A stretch of 64,000 bases of DNA, taken from positions 1 through 64,000 of the forward strand of contig NZ_LGCM01000038.1 in assembly GCF_001306035.1 (NCBI RefSeq). Reading direction: 5' to 3'. Within the stretch, counting starts at the first letter, position 1; each line of letters starts with the position of its first letter. The notes beneath the pieces are model-generated. The model worked only from the letters and a program-made list of their open reading frames with translations, made no database searches and was not told the DNA's origin. Both the position numbers and the translations under genes were made by a program. Source of the stretch: Levilinea saccharolytica (GTDB lineage Bacteria; Chloroflexota; Anaerolineae; Anaerolineales; Anaerolineaceae). This document shows, one piece after another, positions 37,074 through 45,447 of the stretch.

Positions 37074-37813
37074 GCGTCCAACAGCACGGCGCGCCCCAGT
37101 TCGCCGAACACCTGGGCCGCGGCGGTCTCATCCATGAAACCGTGGGTCAGCAGGAACACCTGCCGGCCGCTGGTATAGCCCCAGTCGTGCAGAATGCCGC
37201 TGAGCGAGCCAGTTTTGTGATGAAAGGTGAGCGTGTCGCGGGGGACATCGCGCATCAGCAGGCTGTCATCCTGGCAGGAGGCCAGCAGTGAATCGGCAAA
37301 GAGCCGCTGCTGGGGGGGCAGCTGATCCAAAAGAGTGTAAAGGCGCATGCAGTCCTGGGGGGTGATCCAGTTATCTAAGCCGCGTTGGCGGGCTTCCAGA
37401 TCCATCATCTTGCGCTGCAAGCGCACACCGGTTAACCCCAGGCGCTGAAAAGTTTCGTTGGCGTGCTGCATGCCCACCCGCTGGAGAATCAGGTTGGTGC
37501 ACAGGTTATCGGAGAGGGCGATCATCAGACGCAGCACATCACCGTAGGGCAGCTGGCGGGCGAGCATCTGCCAGGCGAAGCCTGCCCCTTGCACCTGCGG
37601 CTCGGCGTCCAGATGACAAAGCTCACCGGAATCCACCTGACCCTCGCGTTCGAGGAGCAGCCAGGCCAGCAGCAGGGGCACTTTGATGATGGAAGCCGAG
37701 GGAAAACGCTCGGCATTGGCAAAGAAAACCGGCGATTGGCCTTGAATTTGCCAAAAAACGGCGTAGGAGCCGCCCAACGATGTGATTTTTGTCAAAATGG
37801 CGTTCAGGTTCAT
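37070..37813 (-). CDS. Class A beta-lactamase-like serine hydrolase without signal peptide
   Basis: The protein (247 aa from ATG 37813) has every class A landmark: nucleophile SIIK (in FPSASIIKVP), SDN in the ALSDNLCTN loop, Glu in the omega-like MDLEARQRGLDN and HHKTGS. Yet no signal peptide is visible, so it may be cytoplasmic or leave by another route. Similar proteins in Firmicutes and Chloroflexota are uncharacterised; a true beta-lactamase is possible but unlikely to protect an external target. ATG 37834 is an alternative start. A TATAAT at 37826-37821 (minus) lies seven bases before ATG 37813, hinting at a leaderless message. Confidence 0.8.
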   Translation of the reverse strand: MNLNAILTKITSLGGSYAVFWQIQGQSPVFFANAERFPSASIIKVPLLLAWLLLEREGQVDSGELCHLDAEPQVQGAGFAWQMLARQLPYGDVLRLMIALSDNLCTNLILQRVGMQHANETFQRLGLTGVRLQRKMMDLEARQRGLDNWITPQDCMRLYTLLDQLPPQQRLFADSLLASCQDDSLLMRDVPRDTLTFHHKTGSLSGILHDWGYTSGRQVFLLTHGFMDETAAAQVFGELGRAVLLDA

Positions 37814-37866
37814 ATGATTAATTATATCGTTCATCGCTGCTTGGCGTGATGATTGTCTTATGATGT

Positions 37867-37895
37867 TTGACAAAGATGTTCAATCAAGGTACAAT
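37867..37895 (+). promoter_or_regulatory. Promoter of the oligopeptide ABC operon
   Basis: TTGACA (37867-37872), a 17-base spacer and TACAAT (37890-37895) make a near-consensus promoter. The leader to ATG 37982 is about 80 bases. Confidence 0.8.
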
Positions 37896-37981
37896 GCTAA
37901 AGACTTATACTGCTTGCCAAGGGCAAAGCGAGGATCCATTGTTCGTATCCCCAAAAATCCATCTCCAGAGGGCATAGCTGC

Positions 37982-38968
37982 ATGGCCGAAATACTGAATG
38001 TACAAGGCCTCGAAACGCAGTTCCGCACCCGCGAAGGCACCGTTCATGCTGTGAACGGGGTCTCGTTTTCTTTGAAGGAAGGCGAGACGTTAGGCATCGT
38101 GGGCGAAAGCGGCTGCGGTAAGAGCGTAACGGTAATGTCAATGTTGCGCCTGATCCCATCTCCGCCAGGTAAGGTTGTGGCGGGGAGCGCGATGTATCAG
38201 GGAAAAGATCTCCTCAAAGCGACAGATGAGGAAATCCGTCACATTCGCGGCTCGCAAATCAGCATGGTGTTCCAGGACCCGATGACGTCCTTCAACCCGG
38301 TGTTGACCATCGGCCGACAGGTTGCAGAACCGTTGGAAATTCACTCCGCGGTTTCGCGCCAACAAGCCTATGATCGGGCGGCAGAAATGCTGGCGATGGT
38401 GGGCATCCCGAATGCGAAGGACCGCCTCAACGATTATCCCCACCAGTTCTCCGGGGGTATGCGCCAACGTGTGATGATCGCCATGTCGCTGATCTGTACC
38501 CCGCAGATTCTGATTGCGGATGAGCCGACCACGGCCCTGGATGTGACCATTCAGGCGCAGATTGTAGATCTGGTGAAACGCCTGCGCGACGAACTTGGGA
38601 TGGCCATTATTTGGATTACCCACGACCTCGGCATTATCGCGGGTCTGGCGGATCGGGTGGCAGTCATGTACGGCGGTTTCATTATTGAACACGCGCCAGT
38701 GAAAGAACTGTACACCAACCCGACCCATCCTTATACGATGGGCTTGTTGGGCAGCCTGCCCCGCCTGGATGTGAGCGGCCGCAAACGCCTGACCTCGATT
38801 GAAGGGATCCCGCCGGTGCTTTTGGAAGCCCCGCACTTCTGCCCGTTCGCGCCGCGCTGCAAGTACGCCGTGGACCGCTGCTGGAATGAAAACCCGGGCG
38901 ACTTCAACGTCGGCCCCGATCATACCGCTGCTTGCTGGGTGGACACTAAGACTGGGAGAGAACGCTAA
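37982..38968 (+). CDS. Oligopeptide/dipeptide ABC transporter ATPase, OppD/DppD-like
   Basis: This 328-aa cytoplasmic ATPase is one of two in the peptide importer. It has Walker [12 protein letters not shown], signature [15 protein letters not shown], Walker [15 protein letters not shown] and H-loop THDLG. The C-terminal OppD/F extension ends in [16 protein letters not shown], the cysteine-containing oligo_HPY motif that binds a 4Fe-4S cluster in some members. First gene of the operon (order D-F-A-B-C), it starts about 80 bases after a strong promoter. Its stop is one base before the partner ATPase start. Confidence 0.92.
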   Translation: MAEILNVQGLETQFRTREGTVHAVNGVSFSLKEGETLGIVGESGCGKSVTVMSMLRLIPSPPGKVVAGSAMYQGKDLLKATDEEIRHIRGSQISMVFQDPMTSFNPVLTIGRQVAEPLEIHSAVSRQQAYDRAAEMLAMVGIPNAKDRLNDYPHQFSGGMRQRVMIAMSLICTPQILIADEPTTALDVTIQAQIVDLVKRLRDELGMAIIWITHDLGIIAGLADRVAVMYGGFIIEHAPVKELYTNPTHPYTMGLLGSLPRLDVSGRKRLTSIEGIPPVLLEAPHFCPFAPRCKYAVDRCWNENPGDFNVGPDHTAACWVDTKTGRER

Positions 38969-38969
38969 T

Positions 38970-39950
38970 ATGACATCCAACAAAGTTCTCCTTCGTGTTG
39001 AAAACCTGGTAAAGCATTTCCCGATCAAAAAAGGTGTGCTGATTCAGAAACAGGTCGGAGCGGTGCGCGCCGTGGACGGCGTGAGCTTTAATATTTTCGA
39101 AGGCGAGACCCTCGGTTTGGTAGGGGAGTCTGGCTGCGGCAAATCCACCACGGGCCGCGCCATTTTGCAGCTGCACCGCCCCACTTCTGGATCTGTGTTT
39201 TTTGGGGATAAAGATCTGGTAGCCCTCAAGGGTGAAGAGCTGCGCCATATGCGCCGCAAGATGCAGATGATCTTCCAGGATCCCTACGCCAGCCTGAACC
39301 CGCGTATGACCGTGGGTGAGATCGTGGGTGAGCCGATGATCATCCACGAAACCCACAAGGGCAAAGAAGTTCAGGACCGCGTGGAACACCTGTTGAAGCT
39401 GGTGGGTTTGAACGCCGCTTTTGCCAACCGCTACCCCCATGAATTTTCGGGCGGCCAGCGGCAGCGCATCGGTGTGGCCCGCGCTTTGGCCCTGGAACCG
39501 TCGCTGATCGTCTGCGACGAGCCCATCTCGGCCCTGGATGTGTCCGTTCAAGCACAGGTGGTCAACCTGCTGGAAGACCTTCAGGAACAGTTGGGCCTGA
39601 CCTACTTGTTTATTGCTCACGACCTTTCGATGGTGCGCCATATCAGCGACCGCGTGGCCGTGATGTATTTGGGCGTGATTGCGGAACTGACCACTCGGGA
39701 TGAACTCTATAACAACCCGCTGCACCCCTATACCCAGGCGCTGCTTTCCGCGGTGCCGATTCCGGATCCGTTGGCTGAAGAGAAACGCCAGCGCATCATC
39801 CTGCAAGGGGATGTGCCTTCTCCCATCAATCCGCCCTCTGGGTGCCATTTCCGCACCCGCTGCCCGCTGGCTACCACGATTTGTGCGGAAGCCAAGCCTG
39901 AGTTCCGTGAGGTAAGTCCTGGTCACTTTGTGGCTTGCCACCTGGTATAA
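38970..39950 (+). CDS. Oligopeptide/dipeptide ABC transporter ATPase, OppF/DppF-like
   Basis: This 326-aa second ATPase starts at ATG 38970, one base after the OppD stop and with GGGAGAG upstream. It has Walker [12 protein letters not shown], signature [17 protein letters not shown], Walker [15 protein letters not shown], and the C-terminal [18 protein letters not shown] motif. The two ATPases form the heterodimer that drives the permeases encoded downstream. A TGGTATAAT at the 3' end (39943-39951) may give extra transcription into the binding-protein gene. Confidence 0.93.
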   Translation: MTSNKVLLRVENLVKHFPIKKGVLIQKQVGAVRAVDGVSFNIFEGETLGLVGESGCGKSTTGRAILQLHRPTSGSVFFGDKDLVALKGEELRHMRRKMQMIFQDPYASLNPRMTVGEIVGEPMIIHETHKGKEVQDRVEHLLKLVGLNAAFANRYPHEFSGGQRQRIGVARALALEPSLIVCDEPISALDVSVQAQVVNLLEDLQEQLGLTYLFIAHDLSMVRHISDRVAVMYLGVIAELTTRDELYNNPLHPYTQALLSAVPIPDPLAEEKRQRIILQGDVPSPINPPSGCHFRTRCPLATTICAEAKPEFREVSPGHFVACHLV

Positions 39951-39951
39951 T
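39943..39951 (+). promoter_or_regulatory. Candidate internal promoter ahead of the peptide-binding protein
   Basis: TGGTATAAT, an extended -10 (TATAAT 39946-39951), overlaps the stop of the OppF-like gene and leaves a leader of about 95 bases to ATG 40051. No good -35 is present. It would fit the expected high demand for the binding protein. Confidence 0.4.
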
Positions 39952-40050
39952 TTTTCCAAGGAGGTGATGCTACGGCTAAAAGAGGTCCAGTTAAACGCAA
40001 GTGCCAAGCTTACAAGCAGTTCGTATCCATCTCTACTAGGAGGAGAAAGA

Positions 40051-41826
40051 ATGCGTTCTAAGTTATTTGCTGTTGCAGCACTGCTGATCGTCGCCAGCAT
40101 GGTTTTGGCCGCCTGCCAACCTGCTGCTGCGCCGGCCCCCGAGACCATCGTCCAGACCGTTGTGGTCGAGGGCGAGGTTAAAGAAGTCGTCGTGACCGCC
40201 ACCCCCGCTCCCGAAGCGGCCAAGCCCGCGGTCCTGCGCATCAACCTGGGGACCTACCCCGACACGATCGACCCCCAGAAGTCGTCCTTCGTCAACGAAA
40301 TTGCTCACCTCAAGTTGATGTACGAAGGTCTGACCCGTCTGGATGGCGATCTGAACACCATCCCCGCCGCGGCTGAGAAATGGGAATACAACGCCGACGC
40401 CACCGAGATTACCTTCACGATGCGCCCCGGCCTCACCTACAGCGACGGAACCCTGCTCAATGCCAAGCGCTTCGAGTACTCGATCCTGCGCAACATTGAC
40501 CCCGCTACCGCTGGTGAATATGCCGCCATCACTGACGACATCAAGGGTGCAATTGAATGGCGCACCGCTGATGTTGCTAACCTGAGCGAAGAAGAACTCG
40601 CCACCCTGAAGGCTGGTGTGATGGTTCAGGCGCTTGACGATGCTGGCCAGCCCTGCACCGACTACGAACAGACCACCTGCAATACCCTGAAGATCGGTCT
40701 TGCCCAACCCGCCCCCTACTTCCATGTTGTGATGGGCCTGTGGGTCACCTTCCCCGCGAAGGAAGAACTGATCGCCGAGGGTGGCGACATCTGGTGGAAC
40801 GCCTCCAAGTTCCATGTTGGTAACGGCCCCTTCGTTCTCCAGAACCTGGAGCCCTTCGTCCGCGCGTACTTCGTCCCCAATGCGGCTTACTGGCGCGGCG
40901 CCGCGACCTATGACATCGAATACCGCTACATCACCGATGGCGCGGTTTCCTTCGAAGCCTACAAGAACAACGAATTCGATATCGTTCCCCTGGGTGCTGA
41001 AGACCTGGCCACCGTGCAGAACGACGCCGTCCTGAGCAAAGAAGCTCAGATCTACCCCGGCTCCTGCACCTTCGCGCTCATGTTCCACCAGCTCAAGGAA
41101 CCCTTCACCGATCAGAAGGTTCGCGAAGCGTTCTCCTACGCTCTCGACCGCGAAACCTGGGTGAAGGACGTGCTCAAGGGCCTCGGCTCTTCCACCCTGA
41201 CCTGGATCCCCAAGGGCTTCCCCGGCTACGATGCTGAGGAAAATCGCTGGGGCTTCGATCCCGAAGCCGCCAAGAAGGCGATTGCTGAATCCAGCTACGG
41301 CTCGGTCGACAAACTGCCCGAAATCACCGCCACCTTCGGCGACACCCCCCGCAACCGCGTTCGCTGGGAGTGGATGGTTGCCAAGTGGAAGGAAGTCCTG
41401 GGCGTGGATGTGAAACTCAACCCCGTGGAATCCACCACCTTCACCGGCCTGACCAAAGACATCAAGACGGCCCCGCAGATGTTCATCCTCGGTTGGTGCG
41501 CTGACTACCCGGATCCCCAGAACTGGCTCTCCGTGTACTGGAAGACCGGCGCGTTTGGCGAGCGGATTGGCTACTCCAACCCCGAACTCGACGCCCTGTT
41601 GGCCCAGGCTGACAGCACCATCGATCCCGAAGCCCGCATGAAACTGTATGCCGACGCCCAGCGTCTTTTGACCGACGGCGCCCCGGTGGCCTTCATGTGG
41701 AACAACGTCAACAGCTACCTGGTCAAGCCGTGGGTCAAGGGCATCATCCAGACCCCGCAGGACTCCGGCTGGGTGGGTGACAACGACCCGCTGACCATCA
41801 CCATCGACACCACCATGGTTCCGTAA
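40051..41826 (+). CDS. Peptide-binding lipoprotein of ABC transporter (SBP_bac_5, OppA/DppA-like)
   Basis: This 591-aa extracytoplasmic protein captures peptides (or in some relatives nickel or sugars). The signal ends in VLAAC, a lipobox, followed by an Ala/Pro/Val/Thr linker to about residue 60. The SBP_bac_5 fold follows, with MYEGLTRLDG, the ...ATEITFTMRPGLTYSDGTLL... region, and VREAFSYALDRETWV. AGGAGGAGAAAG stands directly before ATG 40051. Codons are strongly biased to TTC/AAC/ACC/GAC, stronger than in the neighbouring genes, consistent with high expression. A terminator-like hairpin separates it from the permeases. Confidence 0.9.
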   Translation: MRSKLFAVAALLIVASMVLAACQPAAAPAPETIVQTVVVEGEVKEVVVTATPAPEAAKPAVLRINLGTYPDTIDPQKSSFVNEIAHLKLMYEGLTRLDGDLNTIPAAAEKWEYNADATEITFTMRPGLTYSDGTLLNAKRFEYSILRNIDPATAGEYAAITDDIKGAIEWRTADVANLSEEELATLKAGVMVQALDDAGQPCTDYEQTTCNTLKIGLAQPAPYFHVVMGLWVTFPAKEELIAEGGDIWWNASKFHVGNGPFVLQNLEPFVRAYFVPNAAYWRGAATYDIEYRYITDGAVSFEAYKNNEFDIVPLGAEDLATVQNDAVLSKEAQIYPGSCTFALMFHQLKEPFTDQKVREAFSYALDRETWVKDVLKGLGSSTLTWIPKGFPGYDAEENRWGFDPEAAKKAIAESSYGSVDKLPEITATFGDTPRNRVRWEWMVAKWKEVLGVDVKLNPVESTTFTGLTKDIKTAPQMFILGWCADYPDPQNWLSVYWKTGAFGERIGYSNPELDALLAQADSTIDPEARMKLYADAQRLLTDGAPVAFMWNNVNSYLVKPWVKGIIQTPQDSGWVGDNDPLTITIDTTMVP

Positions 41827-41879
41827 GGATCCCTGGCAAAATCGAACCAAGCTGTAAGATCTAGCAACTTGTAATTCCG

Positions 41880-41922
41880 CTGGTCGGCCTTGCCCTCCGG
41901 GCGGGGCCGACCAGCCCTTTTT
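41880..41922 (+). terminator. Intra-operon terminator or attenuator after the peptide-binding gene
   Basis: CTGGTCGGCC (41880-41889) pairs with GGCCGACCAG (41905-41914), followed by CCCTTTTT. Placed between the binding protein and the permeases, it should let only part of the transcripts through and protect the upstream 3' end, giving excess binding protein. Confidence 0.8.
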
Positions 41923-41955
41923 GAAGAACCACACCCCTTTTACTAGGAAGATGCT

Positions 41956-42951
41956 ATGGGCAGATTTGTTGTTCGGCGTTTGTTGTGGCTGATCCCGGTT
42001 ATCCTGGTGGTTTCAGGTATTACCTTCATTCTGATGCACAGCGCCCCCGGTGGACCTTGGGATCGAGATTTGAGCGCGCGCCAGGTGGACCCCAACACCC
42101 AGCGCTTGCTCAATGAGTATTACGGCCTGGACAAGCCGCTGTGGCGGCAGTTTGTGGCGTATATTATTGGCGATTACAACAAAGACGGCAGTTTTAAGTG
42201 CGGTTTGGTGTGCGGCAATCTTGGCCCCTCATACCGCCAGCGCGGCCTGACGATTCAACAGATCCTCTTCATGCCGCCCGAAGGAAAGAACTTCTTCTAC
42301 AGCCGTTTTGGTTATTCCATTCGCCTGGGTGTATATGCTATGCTTTTCGCCGTGATTCTGGGCGTTCCTGCTGGCATCATCTCTGCGCTCAAACAAAACA
42401 CATGGGCGGATTACATCAGTCTATTCATCGTGACCATTGGTATTTCGGTGCCAAACTTCGTGATCGCGATTTTCCTGATTATCATCTTTGCCTCCTGGCT
42501 GCATGTGGTCAGTATTGTACCGCGCAGCTGGGATCAGGTGGATGTCTGGATTTTGCCCGCAATCATCCTGGGATTTGGCACGATGGCCCGCACCGCACGC
42601 CTGACCCGTGCTTCCATGTTGGAAGTGATGCGCATGGATTATGTGCGCACGGCGCGCGCGAAAGGTATGGCCGAACGCCTGGTGATTTTCCGCCACATGC
42701 TCAAGAACTCGCTCATTCCGGTGGTGACGATGTTGGGCCCCTCCCTGGCTGCTTTGGTGACCGGCTCCTTCATCATCGAAACCATGTTCGGTTTCCCTGG
42801 AATGGGACGTGCATACGTTACGGCGATCGGACAGCGTGATTACTCCATGATTATGGGAACCACGTTGATTTATGCTGTTTTGGTGGCGCTGGCCAACCTG
42901 AGCGTAGATTTGACCTACGTTCTGCTCGACCCGCGCATCCGATTGGATTAG
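41956..42951 (+). CDS. Oligopeptide ABC transporter permease, OppB/DppB-like
   Basis: This 331-aa inner-membrane permease has about six helices. The first helix is MGRFVVRRLLWLIPVILVV, typical of the OppB N-terminus. The cytoplasmic coupling loop (EAA motif) is at about 225-245 (DYVRTARAKGMAERLVIFRHMLKNSLIP). The first outer loop holds a 60-residue soluble insert (about residues 40-95, including GDYNKDGSFKCGLVCGNLGP), longer than in E. coli OppB. ATG 41956 follows CTAGGAAG. Twelve bases separate it from the second permease. Confidence 0.9.
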   Translation: MGRFVVRRLLWLIPVILVVSGITFILMHSAPGGPWDRDLSARQVDPNTQRLLNEYYGLDKPLWRQFVAYIIGDYNKDGSFKCGLVCGNLGPSYRQRGLTIQQILFMPPEGKNFFYSRFGYSIRLGVYAMLFAVILGVPAGIISALKQNTWADYISLFIVTIGISVPNFVIAIFLIIIFASWLHVVSIVPRSWDQVDVWILPAIILGFGTMARTARLTRASMLEVMRMDYVRTARAKGMAERLVIFRHMLKNSLIPVVTMLGPSLAALVTGSFIIETMFGFPGMGRAYVTAIGQRDYSMIMGTTLIYAVLVALANLSVDLTYVLLDPRIRLD

Positions 42952-42963
42952 TGGAGAACTGCC

Positions 42964-43962
42964 ATGACGACTGCACATGATTCTGCAACTGAAACCAAAA
43001 ATCGCATTGCTGCGTTGGAAGTTGCCACGCCGCAGCGCGATCTGCTGATGGACGGCCTATACCGGCTGCTGCGTAACAGAGCTTCGGTCGTGGGTCTGAT
43101 TATCATCGCCATCTTCGTGCTGGGCGCGCTGTTCGCGAACTTCCTGGCTCCCTTCAGCCCCATTCAGATCAACTCGGGCAAGGGCTTCCTGCCCCCGGCG
43201 TTTGTGGAGGTTGGCCCGAACGGCTACAAGAGTGACCCAGCCTTCCTCTTTGGAACGGATACCCTGGGTCGTGATGTGCTCAGCCGCACCCTGTACGGGG
43301 CCCGCGTTTCGATGGTGGTGGGCTTCGTGCCGACCTTCATCATCTTGATCGTGGGAACGGTCATCGGCCTGATCTCCGGCTACCGCGGTGGGTGGGTCGA
43401 TAACCTGCTCATGCGCGTGACGGATGTGGTGTATGCCTTCCCCGACCTGCTGTTCTTCATCATCATGATGATCACCCTGCGGGATACGTTTATTGGCCAA
43501 ATGCTAAACGGCTTGTTCCTATTGTTTAGTTCACTGGCCATCGTCAGTTGGGTGGGCGTGGCGCGCGTGGTGCGCGGGCAGGTGTTGTCTTTGAAAGAGA
43601 AAGAGTTCATCGAAGCCGCCCGCTGCATTGGTGCCCGCGATTCGCGCATCATGTTCCGCCACATTCTGCCCAACAGCCTCGGCCCGATCATCATCATCTC
43701 GGCTATGACCGTGCCGGGCATGATCATCACCGAAGCCATTCTGGGCTACCTGGGCCTGGGCCTGCGCCCCAGCACCAACCCCAAAGATTTCTTCATCACC
43801 TCCTGGGGTTCGCTGCTGCTGGAAGGCCAGACGGCCATCAATGCGCAGCCCTGGCTGCTGCTGCTGCCTGCCATCTGCGTCTCCTTGATCGTGTTGGCCT
43901 TCACCTTCGTGGGCGACGGTCTGCGCGACGCTTTGGATCCCCGCTTGCAGGGCACGCAATAA
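42964..43962 (+). CDS. Oligopeptide ABC transporter permease, OppC/DppC-like
   Basis: This 332-aa permease pairs with the OppB-like protein. It has a polar N-terminal tail (about residues 1-30), then an OppC_N helix (ASVVGLIIIAIFVLGALFAN). A periplasmic segment carries FGTDTLGRDVLSRTLYGARVS, the most conserved OppC signature, and the EAA loop is EFIEAARCIGARDSRIMFRHILPN. It is the last gene of the operon; a clear terminator lies 35 bases after the stop. Confidence 0.92.
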   Translation: MTTAHDSATETKNRIAALEVATPQRDLLMDGLYRLLRNRASVVGLIIIAIFVLGALFANFLAPFSPIQINSGKGFLPPAFVEVGPNGYKSDPAFLFGTDTLGRDVLSRTLYGARVSMVVGFVPTFIILIVGTVIGLISGYRGGWVDNLLMRVTDVVYAFPDLLFFIIMMITLRDTFIGQMLNGLFLLFSSLAIVSWVGVARVVRGQVLSLKEKEFIEAARCIGARDSRIMFRHILPNSLGPIIIISAMTVPGMIITEAILGYLGLGLRPSTNPKDFFITSWGSLLLEGQTAINAQPWLLLLPAICVSLIVLAFTFVGDGLRDALDPRLQGTQ

Positions 43963-43996
43963 ATATCCCTGGCTTTACCTAGCCCATAGCAAAGCC

Positions 43997-44027
43997 AATC
44001 CCCTCCCAAACGGGAGGGGATTTTTTT
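43997..44027 (+). terminator. Terminator of the oligopeptide ABC operon
   Basis: AATCCCCTCCC (43997-44007) pairs with GGGAGGGGATT (44012-44022), followed by a run of T to 44027. It separates the operon from the convergent deoB gene. Confidence 0.93.
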
Positions 44028-44063
44028 GTTTTGCGGAGGGTATTGTGGAGGAGGAGGGGCTTT

Positions 44064-45245
44064 TTAGGCCAGAACGTCTTTTAAGAAGCTTTCGCCGATG
44101 AGCGGAGCTTCCAGATTAAAGATTTCGGCCAGGGTGGCGGCCACATCCCCAAACGTCTTGCGCACGCCCAAATTGACATTGGCACGCACCTGCGGCCCAA
44201 AGACCAGCAGGGGGATGAATTCGCGGGTGTGGTCGGTTCCGGGAGTGGTGGGGTCCACGCCGTGGTCGGCCACGATCATGGCAATATCTTCCGGCCGCAT
44301 GCGGGCTTGCAGATCGGGCAGCTGGCGGTCGAAGGCGGCCAGGGCGTTGGCATAACCGGCGGCGTCGTTGCGGTGGCCGTAGGTCATGTCAAATTCCACC
44401 AGATTGGCAAACAGCAGCCCTTCAAACTTCTCTTCGGCGAAGGCAATGGTGGCGGCCATGGCTTTGTCGTTTTCGGCGGAGTGGGCCGAGCGGGTGATGC
44501 CCTGGTTGGCGAACAGGTCGTCAATCTTGCCGGTGGCCAAAACTGTGCGCCCGCTGGCGATGAGCTTATCCATGATGGTGGGCGAGATGGGTTTGAGGGG
44601 GTAATCGTGGCGGTTGGGGGTGCGCTTGAAATTGTCGGCGGTGGTGCCCACAAAGGGCCGGGCGATGACCCGTCCCACGGCATGGGGGCCGGTGAGCATT
44701 TCACGGGCGATGTGGCACAGCTCGTACAGGCGTTCCAGGGGGATGACGGCTTCGTTCGCGGCGATCTGGAACACGCTGTCGGCGGAGGTATAGACAATGG
44801 GTTTGCCGGTGCGCATATGTTCTTCGCCCAATTCCACGAGGATCTCGGTGCCGGAGGCGGGCTTGTTGCCCAGCACGTCTAAACCGGTGAGGCGTTTGAA
44901 CTCTGCCAGCACCTCGGGCGGGAAGCCGTTGGGGTACACCGGAAAAGCCTGGTTGAGGGGCACGCCCATCAGTTCCCAATGACCGCTGATGGAGTCTTTT
45001 CCGGCGGATTTGGGCTGCATTTTCCCAAAAGCGCCCGCGGCGGGCTTTTCGGCCGAAACGCCCAAAATGGGTTGAATATGTCCCAGGCCGAGGGTTTCCA
45101 TATTCGGGACGTTCAGCCCGCCCACAGCACGGGCGGTATTGGCCAGCGAATTGCTGCCGCGATCCCCATACAATTCGGCGTCGGGGGCCTCACCGGCGCC
45201 CACGCCGTCTAAGACAATCACGATGGCTCTTTGGATTGGCTGCAT
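44064..45245 (-). CDS. deoB: Phosphopentomutase
   Basis: This 393-aa alkaline-phosphatase-superfamily enzyme interconverts (deoxy)ribose-1-phosphate and -5-phosphate. It has metal-site motifs VLDGVGAGEAPD, TSADSVFQIAANE (phospho-Thr region), LVEFDMTYGHRND and VADHGVDPTTPGTDHTRE, and length fits the family. ATG 45245 follows AAGGAG. It is divergent from the nucleoside operon and reads away from the shared control region with the FadR-like operator. Its place at the edge of the nucleoside island explains its role: it takes the sugar-1-phosphate made by the phosphorylases at 54.7-58 kb into central metabolism. Confidence 0.95.
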   Translation of the reverse strand: MQPIQRAIVIVLDGVGAGEAPDAELYGDRGSNSLANTARAVGGLNVPNMETLGLGHIQPILGVSAEKPAAGAFGKMQPKSAGKDSISGHWELMGVPLNQAFPVYPNGFPPEVLAEFKRLTGLDVLGNKPASGTEILVELGEEHMRTGKPIVYTSADSVFQIAANEAVIPLERLYELCHIAREMLTGPHAVGRVIARPFVGTTADNFKRTPNRHDYPLKPISPTIMDKLIASGRTVLATGKIDDLFANQGITRSAHSAENDKAMAATIAFAEEKFEGLLFANLVEFDMTYGHRNDAAGYANALAAFDRQLPDLQARMRPEDIAMIVADHGVDPTTPGTDHTREFIPLLVFGPQVRANVNLGVRKTFGDVAATLAEIFNLEAPLIGESFLKDVLA

Positions 45246-45320
45246 GTGGTTTCTCCTTGGGTGGTTTTGACTACAAATAAGCGGGAGCGGTTTGGAAAGG
45301 GCAGCGGTGCGCAAAACCGC

Positions 45321-45349
45321 TTGACAAACCCGCACCTACTGGCTAATAT
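45321..45349 (+). promoter_or_regulatory. Promoter of the amidohydrolase-M20-RarA-like operon
   Basis: TTGACA (45321-45326), a 17-base spacer and TAATAT (45344-45349). The operator begins ten bases after the -10. Confidence 0.75.
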
Positions 45350-45358
45350 AAGATATAT

Positions 45359-45378
45359 TGGTAGGATCAGTATACCAT
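45359..45378. promoter_or_regulatory. Candidate GntR/FadR-type operator A
   Basis: TGGTAGGATCA (45359-45369) fits the FadR-type pattern TGGT-N3-ACCA with one mismatch. It is followed at once by GTATACCAT (45370-45378), so TGGTA and TACCA also make an N9 inverted repeat. The same 11-mer, inverted, and a nearly identical 9-mer occur at 48639-48658 before the GntR gene. It would overlap the start of transcription in the deoB/amidohydrolase divergent region. Confidence 0.55.
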
Positions 45379-45447
45379 GTTCGCGGTATTGTCTGGACGC
45401 CTGCCCTCCCAATCCACTTCTATCCCTACTATACCACCCAAACGACG

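Noticed and set aside
45358-45447. N-terminal extension of the amidohydrolase to TTG 45358
   Set aside because: It would place the operator inside the coding region and adds residues with no similarity to the family; ATG 45448 starts at the conserved region.
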